From Selenomonadales bacterium 4137-cl (lineage in GTDB: Bacteria > Bacillota > Negativicutes > Sporomusales > UBA7701), in contig JAUOZS010000001.1 of assembly GCA_032334055.1 (NCBI GenBank), positions 3,119,501 through 3,183,500 of the forward strand: a stretch of 64,000 bases of DNA, written 5' to 3'. Each line of letters begins with the position of its first letter. Position 1 is the stretch's first letter. The notes beneath the pieces were generated by a model. The model was not told the origin of the DNA. It did no database searches and was given only the letters and a program-made list of their open reading frames with translations. The position numbers and the translations under genes are program-made. Shown here piece by piece: positions 51,532-59,415 of this stretch.

Positions 51532-51863
51532 CAGCCGAGGCCGCCGGTGAAGCCGCCGCCGATGCCGCCGCGGGCCTTGCCGCTCGATATCGTGGCGCCG
51601 CGGCCGGAGCCGGGGGTTGCCTGGCCGGGGGCGGCTACGCCGGAGCGGGTGCCGCCGAAGAAGAAGGGAACGCCGTAGAAGTGGCCGCCACCGGCGCGGG
51701 CCGGCATCTGTTCGCCGTCCTCGTCGCAGTAGCCGTCGCTGTTGCGGTCGATATGGGTATGTCCGGGGCGGCTTTGGCCGCCCGCAGAGCAGCCGGCGGT
51801 GACGGTCAGGAGGGCGGCCATGAACAGGCCCAGCAGCTTGGCGGTTTTGTCGGTGCGTTCCAT
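51531..51863 (-). CDS. small lipoprotein with EF-hand-like loop and Gly-rich tail
   Basis: 110 residues. Lipobox LTVTAGC gives Cys at about 25. A His/Asp-rich segment with DRNSDGYCDEDG (about 39-50) resembles a single calcium-binding loop. The C-terminal ~45 residues are a Gly/Ser/Ala-rich tail (AAPGQATPGSGRG and GKARGGIGGGFTGGLG) that ends in Gly. Its stop overlaps the start of the ATP-grasp ligase gene. A flexible, Gly-ending tail next to an amide ligase makes it a candidate target or carrier (inference). In E. coli the lipoprotein-like YjfM occupies a similar place. Confidence 0.65.
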   Translation of the reverse strand: MERTDKTAKLLGLFMAALLTVTAGCSAGGQSRPGHTHIDRNSDGYCDEDGEQMPARAGGGHFYGVPFFFGGTRSGVAAPGQATPGSGRGATISSGKARGGIGGGFTGGLG

Positions 51864-51876
51864 AGCGATCCCCTCC

Positions 51877-52314
51877 TCAAGTTTTTTGGGCGTAATAGCT
51901 ATAAACCTTACGATCCTCGTCGAGGACGGTCATTGTCTTGCGCCACTCGTCGCCCAGCCAGTAGAAGTAGTCGCTGCCGAGGCAGAGGATGACGTCGACG
52001 GGGTCGGTGAACTGCCGCGTCTCGATGAGCAGGCCGGGGGCCTCGCTTTCGCCGTCCTGGCGGATTTCGACTCTTACGCCGTTGCCGTCCGTGTCGGGAG
52101 CGGCGGCGGGGGCCGCCGGACCTTCCTCGCGGAGGTAGATGACGTAGGTCAGGGGCTCGCTGGCGGTCGAGGTGCGTTCGTAGACTTTGCCGTCTTTGAT
52201 GAATTTGTCGCACAGGAAACGGGCGGCGATTTCGCCGCCGTCGATGCCGTTGTAGGCGTACAGCACGGGAAAATCGGCAGCCTCGTCGAGCAGCCGGTAT
52301 TCGAGGTTAGCCAT
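51877..52314 (-). CDS. hypothetical protein, first gene of the DUF350 module
   Basis: 145 residues from ATG 52314; the frame extends upstream without a site. It starts MANLEYRLLDEAADFPVLYAY and has no signal or membrane helix. Several aromatic-rich strands occur (LTYVIYLRE, DYFYWLGDEWRKTM, VYSYYAQKT). I do not recognise the family; it is not clearly DUF2491 (YjfK) or DUF2170 (YjfI). It sits 13 bases upstream of the lipoprotein gene, so it belongs to the same operon. Confidence 0.6.
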   Translation of the reverse strand: MANLEYRLLDEAADFPVLYAYNGIDGGEIAARFLCDKFIKDGKVYERTSTASEPLTYVIYLREEGPAAPAAAPDTDGNGVRVEIRQDGESEAPGLLIETRQFTDPVDVILCLGSDYFYWLGDEWRKTMTVLDEDRKVYSYYAQKT

Positions 52315-52396
52315 GGGCGGAGCCTCCTTTGCCCGTCGTGGTGCTATTTTACCACGGGCGCGGTCACGGGACCATGGTTTTTTCCGCCAGCGGCGG

Positions 52397-53512
52397 CTAG
52401 AAGGTAGCCGGCAGACGGGAGTTGCCCCGCATGTCGATCGGGATGGCGCATTCCGTATTCCCCTGCCGGTGGCCGATAAGCCAGCCGGTAAGGTTGGCGG
52501 CCGCGCAGGCGTGGTTGGGGATGACGGCAAGCTTGTCGCCGACGTCAAGGCCGGTTTCCCCGGTTATCGCGACCCGGCCCACTTCCTCGGACAGGCCGGC
52601 GACCGTGAGCTCGGGGTGGCCGGCGACGAGGCCGAAGCCGGCGAGAAGCGAGCTGCCGTGGGCGCCTTTGTCGAGGCCGAGGCATTTGCTGCCGGCGTCG
52701 ATGATAAGGGTGTCGGGCCGGGGCCGCGACAGGACGGTGGCGAGGACGGCGAGGGCGCAGCGCGCCGGGGGAACGACGCCGAGCGCAACCTGGGTGTTGT
52801 CGTAAAAGACGTAGTTCCCGGGGCGGAGGGCGGTGACGACGCCGCTGGCGGCTGCCGCGGCGGCTGTCGGGGTGCTGCCGGCGGCGACGGTGTCGACGGC
52901 GAAACCGTGGGACAGGAGAACTTCCCTGGCCTGGGCGAGCGCGGCGACTTCGGCCGCGGCCGCGGCCGCGACGCCTTCCCGGTCGCCGGCGCCGTATACC
53001 TGGCCGGGATGGGTGGCGACGCCCCGCAGCCTGAGTTTTTTATATCCCGAGAGAGCGGCGGCGAGCTCGGCCGCCTGGTGAGGCGGCACGCCGAAGCGGT
53101 GCAGGCCGCTGTCGATGATGATGAGGTAGTCGATTTCCAGGCCGGCGCCGGCCAGCGCGGCCGCAAGGGCGCGGGCGGCGGCGATGCCGTCGAGGCTGAC
53201 GGTTATGCGGGCCCGCCGGGCAAGGGCGATGATCCGGTCGATGTTGGCGCGCCCGGCGACCGGGTAGGCAAGCGTCAGGTCGGCGAAGCCGGCGGCGGCC
53301 AACTGCTCGGCTTCGTCGAGGGTGCCGGTCAGGAAGCCCGCGGCGCCCGCTTCCTTCTGCCAGCGGGCTATTACGGTGCTTTTATGGGTTTTGACCATCG
53401 GCCAAAGTTCGACCCCCGCCCGGCCGCACATGGCGGCCATGTCGCGGAGGTTGGCTTCGAAGACGTCGAGGTCGAGAAGAAAGCTCGGGGTGGCCAGGTC
53501 GCGGATGTTCAC
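52397..53512 (-). CDS. PLP-dependent D-threonine aldolase/D-serine dehydratase-like enzyme
   Basis: 371 residues from GTG 53512, eight bases after GGAGG; GTG 53521 overlaps the site. It has the alanine-racemase-type PLP barrel with the Lys in WPMVKTHKS (about 42-50), GLHRFGVPP, and a C-terminal beta domain with the NHACAAANL metal motif (about 335-343, His and Cys for Zn or Mn). Members cleave D-threonine to glycine and acetaldehyde or remove water from D-serine. It is a single gene between the DUF350 module and a lipoprotein. The exact D-amino acid is unknown. Confidence 0.8.
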   Translation of the reverse strand: MNIRDLATPSFLLDLDVFEANLRDMAAMCGRAGVELWPMVKTHKSTVIARWQKEAGAAGFLTGTLDEAEQLAAAGFADLTLAYPVAGRANIDRIIALARRARITVSLDGIAAARALAAALAGAGLEIDYLIIIDSGLHRFGVPPHQAAELAAALSGYKKLRLRGVATHPGQVYGAGDREGVAAAAAAEVAALAQAREVLLSHGFAVDTVAAGSTPTAAAAAASGVVTALRPGNYVFYDNTQVALGVVPPARCALAVLATVLSRPRPDTLIIDAGSKCLGLDKGAHGSSLLAGFGLVAGHPELTVAGLSEEVGRVAITGETGLDVGDKLAVIPNHACAAANLTGWLIGHRQGNTECAIPIDMRGNSRLPATF

Positions 53513-53591
53513 GGACAGCACCTCCGATTATTTTGGCACATTAACTGGAGATAAATTCCACATCAAATGATTATTTACCTTTATATTTTGT

Positions 53592-53627
53592 CTTCTGAAT
53601 ATACACGGACCGTTCAGAAGCTGTCAG
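53592..53627. repeat. family I arm relic inside a small hairpin
   Basis: CTTCTGAA (53592-53599) pairs with TTCAGAAG (53613-53620). The stretch 53607-53627 (GGACCGTTCAGAAGCTGTCAG-like) resembles the left arm of a family I copy without its other half. Confidence 0.45.
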
Positions 53628-53643
53628 TTCCTTGAATTTATAC

Positions 53644-53768
53644 GGGCCGCTCAGAAAGCCCCAGATACAAGGCGCACCGGAGGATGGCCCGCGACGGCGT
53701 ACTTGGTTGCGTACGTCGAATGGGCCATCCGAGGAGCAACGCCGTAGATGGGGCTTTATCAGCGGCCC
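53644..53768 (-). repeat. family I 3'-end palindromic element, copy D
   Basis: Arms GGGCCGCT / AGCGGCCC and AAAGCCCCA / TGGGGCTTT pair; inner GGATGGCCC / GGGCCATCC; apical GTAC/GTAC hairpin with TTGGTTGC. Starts five bases after the stop of the lipoprotein gene (53774). Confidence 0.9.
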
Positions 53769-53773
53769 CATTG

Positions 53774-54247
53774 TTATTCAGAAGGAGCATAGCGGATTTC
53801 CCAGGACAGGGTCCCCGTCTTCGCCACATCCTTGAACACCCGCCGCTCATGGAAGCTGTAGCCGAGAACGCTGATCTTCTTTGCCCGCCGCTGGGGAGAC
53901 AGGGTAATATTTTTGCTCCCGGGAGGGAAGGTCTCGACGCCGCCGTCCTCCCACTCGATCTTGATCGCCGATTTGTGGGCGTTTTCGCCGCTGGCGCTAA
54001 AGGCGACGACGACAACTTCGGTGGCCGCCGGGCCTGCCAGCCGCTGGACGATTTCGGTCTTGCCCCGGAAGGGGACTTCGTCGCCGCGCAGGGTGAGGAG
54101 CGGCGGCAGGGCTTTAATGGTGACGGCACCCGGCGGAATGGCGGGCGCGGCTGGGGGCGTTTCGCCGCCGGGGCGTCCGCAGGCTGCGAGGATTATCGTC
54201 AGCGCCGCGAGGACGACGCCGGTGAAAAGCAAGCGGTGGTTTATCAT
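53774..54247 (-). CDS. hypothetical lipoprotein
   Basis: 157 residues from ATG 54247, six bases after GGAGGG; ATG 54253 is inside the site. Lipobox LAACG gives Cys at about 21. A Pro/Ala linker precedes a soluble domain of about 110 residues (LTLRGDEVPFRGKTEIVQRL, then VVVAFSASGENAHKSA and FPPGSKNITLSPQRRAKKI). The strand-rich pattern could be a discoidin- or Ig-like fold, without firm support. No family recognised. Family I copy D lies just after the stop. Confidence 0.65.
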   Translation of the reverse strand: MINHRLLFTGVVLAALTIILAACGRPGGETPPAAPAIPPGAVTIKALPPLLTLRGDEVPFRGKTEIVQRLAGPAATEVVVVAFSASGENAHKSAIKIEWEDGGVETFPPGSKNITLSPQRRAKKISVLGYSFHERRVFKDVAKTGTLSWEIRYAPSE

Positions 54248-54331
54248 GCTCATCCCTCCGCCTCTATTGTAAAAGGGTGACGCTTGGGGCGCAAGGGGCG
54301 GAGCGGAAAAGACCGGCATGTCAAATGCCGC

Positions 54332-54360
54332 TATACTGTAAATATTGTAATTACAGTATA
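54332..54360. promoter_or_regulatory. palindromic operator before the lipoprotein gene
   Basis: TATACTGTAA (54332-54341) and TTACAGTATA (54351-54360), nine bases apart, with the inner TGTAATTACA palindrome. It overlaps a plausible minus-strand promoter (TTAATA, 16 bp, TACAAT). The gene-free stretch 54248-54586 holds this, a GC hairpin near 54410-54435, and the next terminator. Confidence 0.55.
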
Positions 54361-54470
54361 TATAATATTAACTAGTTTCAAGGGTGATAGCCGCCCAATT
54401 CCAATGGTTCGCCGCGTTTGGCGGCGGAACTTCCCCTATCCCCGGCCGGAAACAAAACGCCATTAAATGG

Positions 54471-54520
54471 AAAGAGCCTGCTGAAAACGGCGGATTGCCC
54501 CGCCGCCCAGCAGGCTTTTA
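54471..54520 (-). terminator. terminator of the Zn-dehydrogenase gene
   Basis: AGCCTGCTG / CAGCAGGCT with an inner CGGCG/CGCCG stem; ends in TCTTT on the minus strand. Confidence 0.7.
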
Positions 54521-54586
54521 AACCGATAAATCGATTAGCGCCGGGGCGAATCCCCTTGCGACGGTTTTAGGGCTTCCTGAGGGCCG

Positions 54587-55531
54587 TCAGGGAATGCGGC
54601 AGTCGAAGATGGCCTTGAGACCGCCGGGAGGGGCGAATACGGCGGCGCCGTCGGCCAGGCGGAATACGCCGCCGACAAGCGGCTCGACGTCGACGAGGCG
54701 CCTGGCCAGTAGGCGGAGAGCGGCGGACGTGGGGCCGCAGCGGGAGCCGACGAGGGTCAGCTCTCTCACCACCCAGAGGGTGGACGAGAGGACGGCGTCG
54801 CTGGCGAAGGTGCTTTTGAGGACGATGCGGCCGCGGGGCTTGACGAGGTCCTGGCCCGCGGCGAGGCCGGCGGGGCTGCCGGTGCATTCGACGACGAGGT
54901 CGAAGGGGCCCTCCTTGCCGGCGGCGTCCGCCGTGGCGGTGGCGGCCAGGCCGTCGAGGAGGGCGAGCTTGGCGGGATGCTTGCCGACGACGGTGAGGTC
55001 GCAGCCGGTGAGGCTGAGCACCCGGGCGACGAGTTGGCCGAGTTTGCCGTCGCCGAGGACGGCGATGCGCTCGGACGGCCTGATGTGGCACTGATCGCAG
55101 ATTTCGAGGGCGGCGGCCAGCGGTTCGGCGAAGACGGCGGCGAGGTCGCTTACGCCGGGCGGTACTTCGCGGAGGTTGGCGCACGGCAGGGTGAGGTATT
55201 CGGCGAAGGCGCCGTCCTTGCCGGTGATGCCGAGGACGCGGCGGCTGCGGCAGTGGTTGGCGAGGCCCTCGCGGCAGCGCGGGCAGCGGCCGCAGCCGAG
55301 GTTGATGTCGGCGACGACCCTCCTCCCCTCCCACCCTGCTCCCTCTTCGACGACGCCGACGAATTCGTGGCCGAGGATGCCGGTGAAGCCTTTGTAGCCG
55401 GCGAGGATTTCGCGGTCGGTGTTGCAGACGCCGGCGTAGAGGACTTTGACGAGGGCTTCGCCGGGGGCGGGGGCCGGAACGGGGTAGTCGTCGCGGTATT
55501 TGAGCTGGCCGTCGAAGTAGAGGCAGCGCAT
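54587..55531 (-). CDS. zinc-type (MDR) alcohol/sorbitol dehydrogenase-like protein
   Basis: 314 residues. Catalytic zinc ligands appear in AGVCNTDREI (Cys, about 35) and GHEFVGVVEEG (His, Glu, about 54-55). Four structural-zinc Cys lie in CGRCPRCREGLANHC (about 79-93). NAD(P) binding uses VLGDGKLGQLVARV (about 155-168). It is shorter than most MDR members (about 340), mainly at the C-terminus. Possible substrates are polyols or threonine. Monocistronic. Confidence 0.85.
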   Translation of the reverse strand: MRCLYFDGQLKYRDDYPVPAPAPGEALVKVLYAGVCNTDREILAGYKGFTGILGHEFVGVVEEGAGWEGRRVVADINLGCGRCPRCREGLANHCRSRRVLGITGKDGAFAEYLTLPCANLREVPPGVSDLAAVFAEPLAAALEICDQCHIRPSERIAVLGDGKLGQLVARVLSLTGCDLTVVGKHPAKLALLDGLAATATADAAGKEGPFDLVVECTGSPAGLAAGQDLVKPRGRIVLKSTFASDAVLSSTLWVVRELTLVGSRCGPTSAALRLLARRLVDVEPLVGGVFRLADGAAVFAPPGGLKAIFDCRIP

Positions 55532-55580
55532 GGGGGGACCTCCTTTATGGCGTTTAACTCCTAATATTTTGGCTTCATTG

Positions 55581-55796
55581 GCGGCTGTTCTCCGGCTTTA
55601 GGTTCTCCCCCCGCTGCGCCGGCGGTCTTACTAAGCTCATCGCCGACGACTGGCCGTACGCCGCTAACTGTCTCCTGACAGATAGCGGCTCGCTCGCCGT
55701 CCATGGCTCGCGCCGGCTGCCGTTACCGGCTCTCTCGCTAAGTAGCGGCCGCCGTCTCGCTTGAAGGGGGCATCACCCAAAGCCGGAGAATGCCGC
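55581..55796. repeat. family II foldback element, copy 3 (diverged)
   Basis: Ends pair as GCGGC-TG-TTCTCCGGCTTT (55581-55599) with AAAGCCGGAGAA-T-GCCGC (55779-55796), plus CCCCC/GGGGG further in. Inner hairpins are CCGCTA-A-CTGTC / GACAG-A-TAGCGG and one with a GTCCAT loop, as in copies 1 and 2. It lies between the rhomboid gene stop (55822) and the Zn-dehydrogenase start. Confidence 0.7.
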
Positions 55797-55821
55797 GCCG
55801 CGGAGGCGGCGGAGATCGACG

Positions 55822-57294
55822 CTATTTCCCGCGGCTGCGGAGGGCGGCGGCGCGGGCTTCGGCGAAGTTGATCTCGGCCTGCCAGGTGGAGCGTTCTTGG
55901 GCGACTTCGCCGGTGAAGCGGCCGTAGTTTTCGATCGCTTTGGCCCGCTGGCCGAGCACTTCTGCCCTGATGCCGGCGACGAGGTATTTGAGCGGCGCCT
56001 GGGTTTTGTCCATGCTGTAGGCCTGTTCGAGCTTGCCGATAGCGACGGTGTAATCGCCTTCGTAGGCGTGGACAAGGCCGAGGTTGCCCCAGGCGGAAGC
56101 GAAGCTGGCGTCGATTTCAAGGATGGCGGTGAAGTCGGCGCGGGCGGCGGCGTACTGGCCGGTGAGGATGTAGGTGTAGCCGCGGCCGTTAAGGTAGTGA
56201 ATGTCGCGGGGGGCGAGGGCGACGGCGCGGCTGTAGTGGGTCAGGGCCTCTTGATACTGACCCCTGTCGTAGTAGGCGTTGGCGACGGCGAACTGGGCCC
56301 GGTGGTTGTCGCCGTTGGTTTCGAGGTAGCGATCAAGGTCTTTTATGGCGGCGGCGGGCTGGCCGGCGTCGAGAAGGAGGGTGCCGCGCAGGTAGTACAT
56401 ATAGGCGTTGGCGGGGTTTTTCGCGAGGGCGTCGGTGGCGGCGGCGACGGCGGCGGGCTTGTCGCCGTAGTAGATCCAAGCGTGGGCTTCGGCGGCGGCG
56501 AGGTAGCCGCCGAGGTAGAGCCAGCCGCCGGCGAACAGCGCGAAGGCGGCGGCGAGCAGGGCTTTGCCCGCCACGGGGAGGGTGCGGCTTTCCTCGCCGA
56601 GGGAGGGGCGCAGGACGAGGGCGGCGAGCGCACCGCCCAAAAAGCCGCCGAGGTGGGCCCAGTTGTCGATAAAGGGTGTGAAGAAACCGGTGCCGATCTG
56701 GTAGATGGCTACGGCGCCTACGAAGAGGCCGATGCCGCGGTCGCGGAGGTAGAAGTCGGCCCGCCGGCGGTGGAAGAGGACGGCGAGGGCGCCCATGAGG
56801 CCGAAGATGGCCCCCGAGGCGCCGACGCCCGGTCCCGGCTGCATGGCAAGGCTGAGGAGCGAGCCGGTGACGGCGGCGAACAGGTAGATGACGGCCGTTT
56901 TGCCGAGACCGAAGGCGTGCTCGGTGCCTAGGCCGAGGATGTAGAGGAAGATTGCGTTGCCGAGGATATGGTCGAAGCCGCCGTGGAGGAAGGCGGCGCT
57001 GACGAGCCGCCAGACCTCGCCGGCGAGCACTTTGTCGCGGTAGAGGGCGCCGGCGGCGATAACCGACTCCTGACTGAGGAGAACGCCGGTGGCGACCTCC
57101 CAGAGGTAGACGGCGATGTTGGCGAGGAGGAGGAGGACGACGAGGAGGGGGAAGTAGGACATGCCTTTCTCGAAGGGGACGCGCGGGTCTTTGGGGCGGG
57201 CGGGGACGAGCATGTCGGCGGTTATGAGGAGGGGCTGCTCCGCTTCGGCGGACGGTGTTTCAGGCATGGCGGCCGGCGTTTTGTCGGTATCCAT
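55822..57294 (-). CDS. rhomboid intramembrane protease with TPR tail
   Basis: 490 residues from ATG 57294, seven bases after GGGGAGGG. A rhomboid domain with six or seven membrane helices (about 45-250) has the catalytic Ser in GVGASGAIFGLMGALA (about 172) and His in DNWAHLGGFLGG (about 223), with the HGGFDHILGNAIFL segment in helix 2. The C-terminal part has four or five TPR repeats (about 280-480; YYLRGTLLLDAGQP, AQFAVANAYYDRGQY). This resembles GluP (YqgP) of Bacillus, which cuts membrane proteins such as the Mg transporter MgtE. Its start overlaps the stop of the zinc-ribbon gene by one base. Confidence 0.9.
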   Translation of the reverse strand: MDTDKTPAAMPETPSAEAEQPLLITADMLVPARPKDPRVPFEKGMSYFPLLVVLLLLANIAVYLWEVATGVLLSQESVIAAGALYRDKVLAGEVWRLVSAAFLHGGFDHILGNAIFLYILGLGTEHAFGLGKTAVIYLFAAVTGSLLSLAMQPGPGVGASGAIFGLMGALAVLFHRRRADFYLRDRGIGLFVGAVAIYQIGTGFFTPFIDNWAHLGGFLGGALAALVLRPSLGEESRTLPVAGKALLAAAFALFAGGWLYLGGYLAAAEAHAWIYYGDKPAAVAAATDALAKNPANAYMYYLRGTLLLDAGQPAAAIKDLDRYLETNGDNHRAQFAVANAYYDRGQYQEALTHYSRAVALAPRDIHYLNGRGYTYILTGQYAAARADFTAILEIDASFASAWGNLGLVHAYEGDYTVAIGKLEQAYSMDKTQAPLKYLVAGIRAEVLGQRAKAIENYGRFTGEVAQERSTWQAEINFAEARAAALRSRGK

Positions 57295-58124
57295 CAGCGT
57301 CCCTCCCCGGTGTCGAGCAGCACGCCCAGGGCCAGGGCGGCGCGCCGGTCGAGTTCGCCGGCGGCGTCTTCGCACAGGTCGAGGGTGTAGCGGTCGAAGA
57401 TGGTCATTTTACGGTTGAATTCGCCGAGGACGCGTTCGCGGTCGGCGGCGTGGATGACGAAGTTGGTGCGGAAGACGGCGAAGTCGTAGATGAAGCCGGT
57501 GATGCGGCGGAAGAGGGAGAGGATGATGGAGTCCTCGTGGGCGACGGCGAGCAGGGCGCCGTCGGGGCCGTAGACCCACCATCTTTTGCGGAGGAAGTCG
57601 GTGAAGCGGTTCTTTTTGTAGACGGCGAGGATGTTGCCGGCGAGGTCGCGGAGGGTGTAGCGGGTGGTGGGGAACTGGACGAAATAGTCCTGGGTGACGG
57701 TGAGGATGGCGGCGGTTTTGTTTTCGTCGGGGTAGAAGAAGATGGTCCGCCTGGGGCCGACGAAGTAGGCGACGACGAGGGCGAGCAGGAACCAGTTGAT
57801 GTGATAGGTGCGGTAGAGTGCAAAAAACAAATAAAGAGCGACGGCCATTAAGACGGCGACGGTCAGGAACCTCTCCACTACCAGCGCGGGACGCTCGACG
57901 TAGAGGAGGGGGTTGCCGTCCTCGTCGCGGACGTGGTATTTGGTGTCGATGGCGAAGTGTTTCTCGCGCAGCAGGAAGATGTCGCGGTCGAAGACGGCCG
58001 GGACCTGGCGCTCGGGGGCGCGGAAGACGCCGTGGCAGGCGGGGCATTCGAGGAGCCGGCCGGCGTACTGGCTTTTGAGGTTGTAGGCGGCGCCGCAGTC
58101 GGGGCAGGCGACAGGCAAAGCCAT
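57294..58124 (-). CDS. zinc-ribbon membrane protein with scramblase/LURP-one-like fold
   Basis: 276 residues. The N-terminus is a zinc ribbon (CPDCGAAYN and CPACHGVF, about 7-34). A linker leads to a beta-rich segment (FAIDTKYHVRDEDGNPLLYVERP), two membrane helices (about 83-122), and further strands (RYTLRDLAGNILAVYKKN, WWVYGPDGALLAVAHEDS). The repeated xVxDxxGNxL pattern is that of the tubby/LURP-one/scramblase group, which binds or moves lipids (inference). It is translated with the rhomboid gene and may be a partner or substrate. Confidence 0.7.
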   Translation of the reverse strand: MALPVACPDCGAAYNLKSQYAGRLLECPACHGVFRAPERQVPAVFDRDIFLLREKHFAIDTKYHVRDEDGNPLLYVERPALVVERFLTVAVLMAVALYLFFALYRTYHINWFLLALVVAYFVGPRRTIFFYPDENKTAAILTVTQDYFVQFPTTRYTLRDLAGNILAVYKKNRFTDFLRKRWWVYGPDGALLAVAHEDSIILSLFRRITGFIYDFAVFRTNFVIHAADRERVLGEFNRKMTIFDRYTLDLCEDAAGELDRRAALALGVLLDTGEGR

Positions 58125-58269
58125 GATTGGTGCTCCCTCTTCCGCGCTACGGCGGAAACTTTAATTCTGGTCAATGGTTGGGGGGTCTCGGAGACCACAG
58201 GCCGCAAAAACGCCGTGCGCTGTGCGGCCACGCGGGTTTAGCGTCATGATTACACATGAATTGGCAAGA

Positions 58270-58391
58270 GGCCGCTCAGAACCCTCCAGATACAAGGCGC
58301 ACCGGAAGAGCGCGCCGCGACGCGTACTTGGTTGCGTACGCTAGCAAGCGCTCTGAGGAGCAACGCCGTAGATGGGGGGTTATCAGCGGCC
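58270..58391 (-). repeat. family I 3'-end palindromic element, copy E
   Basis: Arms GGCCGCT / AGCGGCC and AACCCTCCA / TGGGGGGTT pair; inner AGAGCGC / GCGCTCT; apical GCGTAC-TTGGTTGC-GTACGC. Starts eight bases after the stop of the diguanylate cyclase gene (58400). Confidence 0.9.
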
Positions 58392-58399
58392 TCCAATGT

Positions 58400-59335
58400 T
58401 TACAGCTGACGAACGATATTTCGGCCGGCTTGCTTGGCGTGGTATAACGCCTGATCCGCCTTCGCCACAAGCGCGGCGGGGGTGGTGAGTTCGTCGGGGA
58501 CGATGGTGGCGGTGCCGGCGCTGACGGTGAGGCAGCGGTGGATTGAGGAGGCTTTGTGCTCGATGCCGAGGGTGGCGACGGCGACGCGGATGGCTTCGGC
58601 GACGACGAGGGCGCCGAGGCTGTCGGTGTTGGGCAGGAGGACGGCGAATTCCTCGCCGCCGTGGCGGGCTGCAAGGTCGCCGGCGCGGGCGATGGTGGCG
58701 GAGATGGTGAGGGCGATTTTCTTGAGGCACTCGTCGCCGGCCTGGTGGCCGTAGGTTTCGTTGTAGGCTTTGAAGAAGTCGAGGTCGAGGATGATAAGGG
58801 ACAGGGGCGTTTCGTCGCGCAGCGCGCGGCGCCATTCCTCGCCGAGGCGGGCGTCGAAGCGGGCGCGGCTGTCGATGCCGGTGAGGCCGTCGAGGCTGCC
58901 CAGGCGGGTGAGCTCCTGGTTTTTGGCCTGGAGCTCGCGGGTTAGGGTGTCGAGGGTGTGCTGGCATTCGAGGATGCGGCGGGCGACGGCGAGCCGGCTG
59001 CGGAGCATGGCGGGGTCGACGGGTTTGGCGACATGGTCGTCGGCGCCGGCCTCAAGGCCGCGGATGCTTTCGTCCGCGCAGTTTTCGGGCGAGAGGAGAA
59101 TAACGTAAGCTTTGTTGAGGTTTTTTTCTTTTTTAAGCCTGGCGCAGATGTCGTGGCTTTGTGGGCCGGGCGCGACCAGGTCGAGGAGAACGATTACGGG
59201 GCGGGAGTCTGTGCGGAGCGCCTCTAGGGCTTGTTCGCCGCCGGCGGCGCCGGCGACCTCGTAGCCCCATTTTTTCAGGGTGGGTTCGAGCATGGCGCGG
59301 GTGGTGGCTTCGTCGCCGACGATCATCACTTTCAT
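58400..59335 (-). CDS. response-regulator diguanylate cyclase (REC-GGDEF)
   Basis: 311 residues. The receiver domain (1-120) has the phospho-acceptor Asp in VIVLLDLVAPG (about 52) and Lys in VAKPVD (about 105). A short coiled linker joins the GGDEF domain (about 150-311) with RHGGEEFAVLL (GGEEF active site). RAGD lies five residues before, the RxxD inhibitory site for product feedback. It makes cyclic di-GMP when phosphorylated. No kinase is adjacent. The HD-GYP at 41238-41861 could break down the product. Confidence 0.9.
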   Translation of the reverse strand: MKVMIVGDEATTRAMLEPTLKKWGYEVAGAAGGEQALEALRTDSRPVIVLLDLVAPGPQSHDICARLKKEKNLNKAYVILLSPENCADESIRGLEAGADDHVAKPVDPAMLRSRLAVARRILECQHTLDTLTRELQAKNQELTRLGSLDGLTGIDSRARFDARLGEEWRRALRDETPLSLIILDLDFFKAYNETYGHQAGDECLKKIALTISATIARAGDLAARHGGEEFAVLLPNTDSLGALVVAEAIRVAVATLGIEHKASSIHRCLTVSAGTATIVPDELTTPAALVAKADQALYHAKQAGRNIVRQL

Positions 59336-59415
59336 CCGTCATTCCGCCTTTGCGTTAATTTCCCGGTTTGTTTCCAGTTTCTACAAAGGCGGCGATATTC
59401 CTGCCTTGGCCGCCG

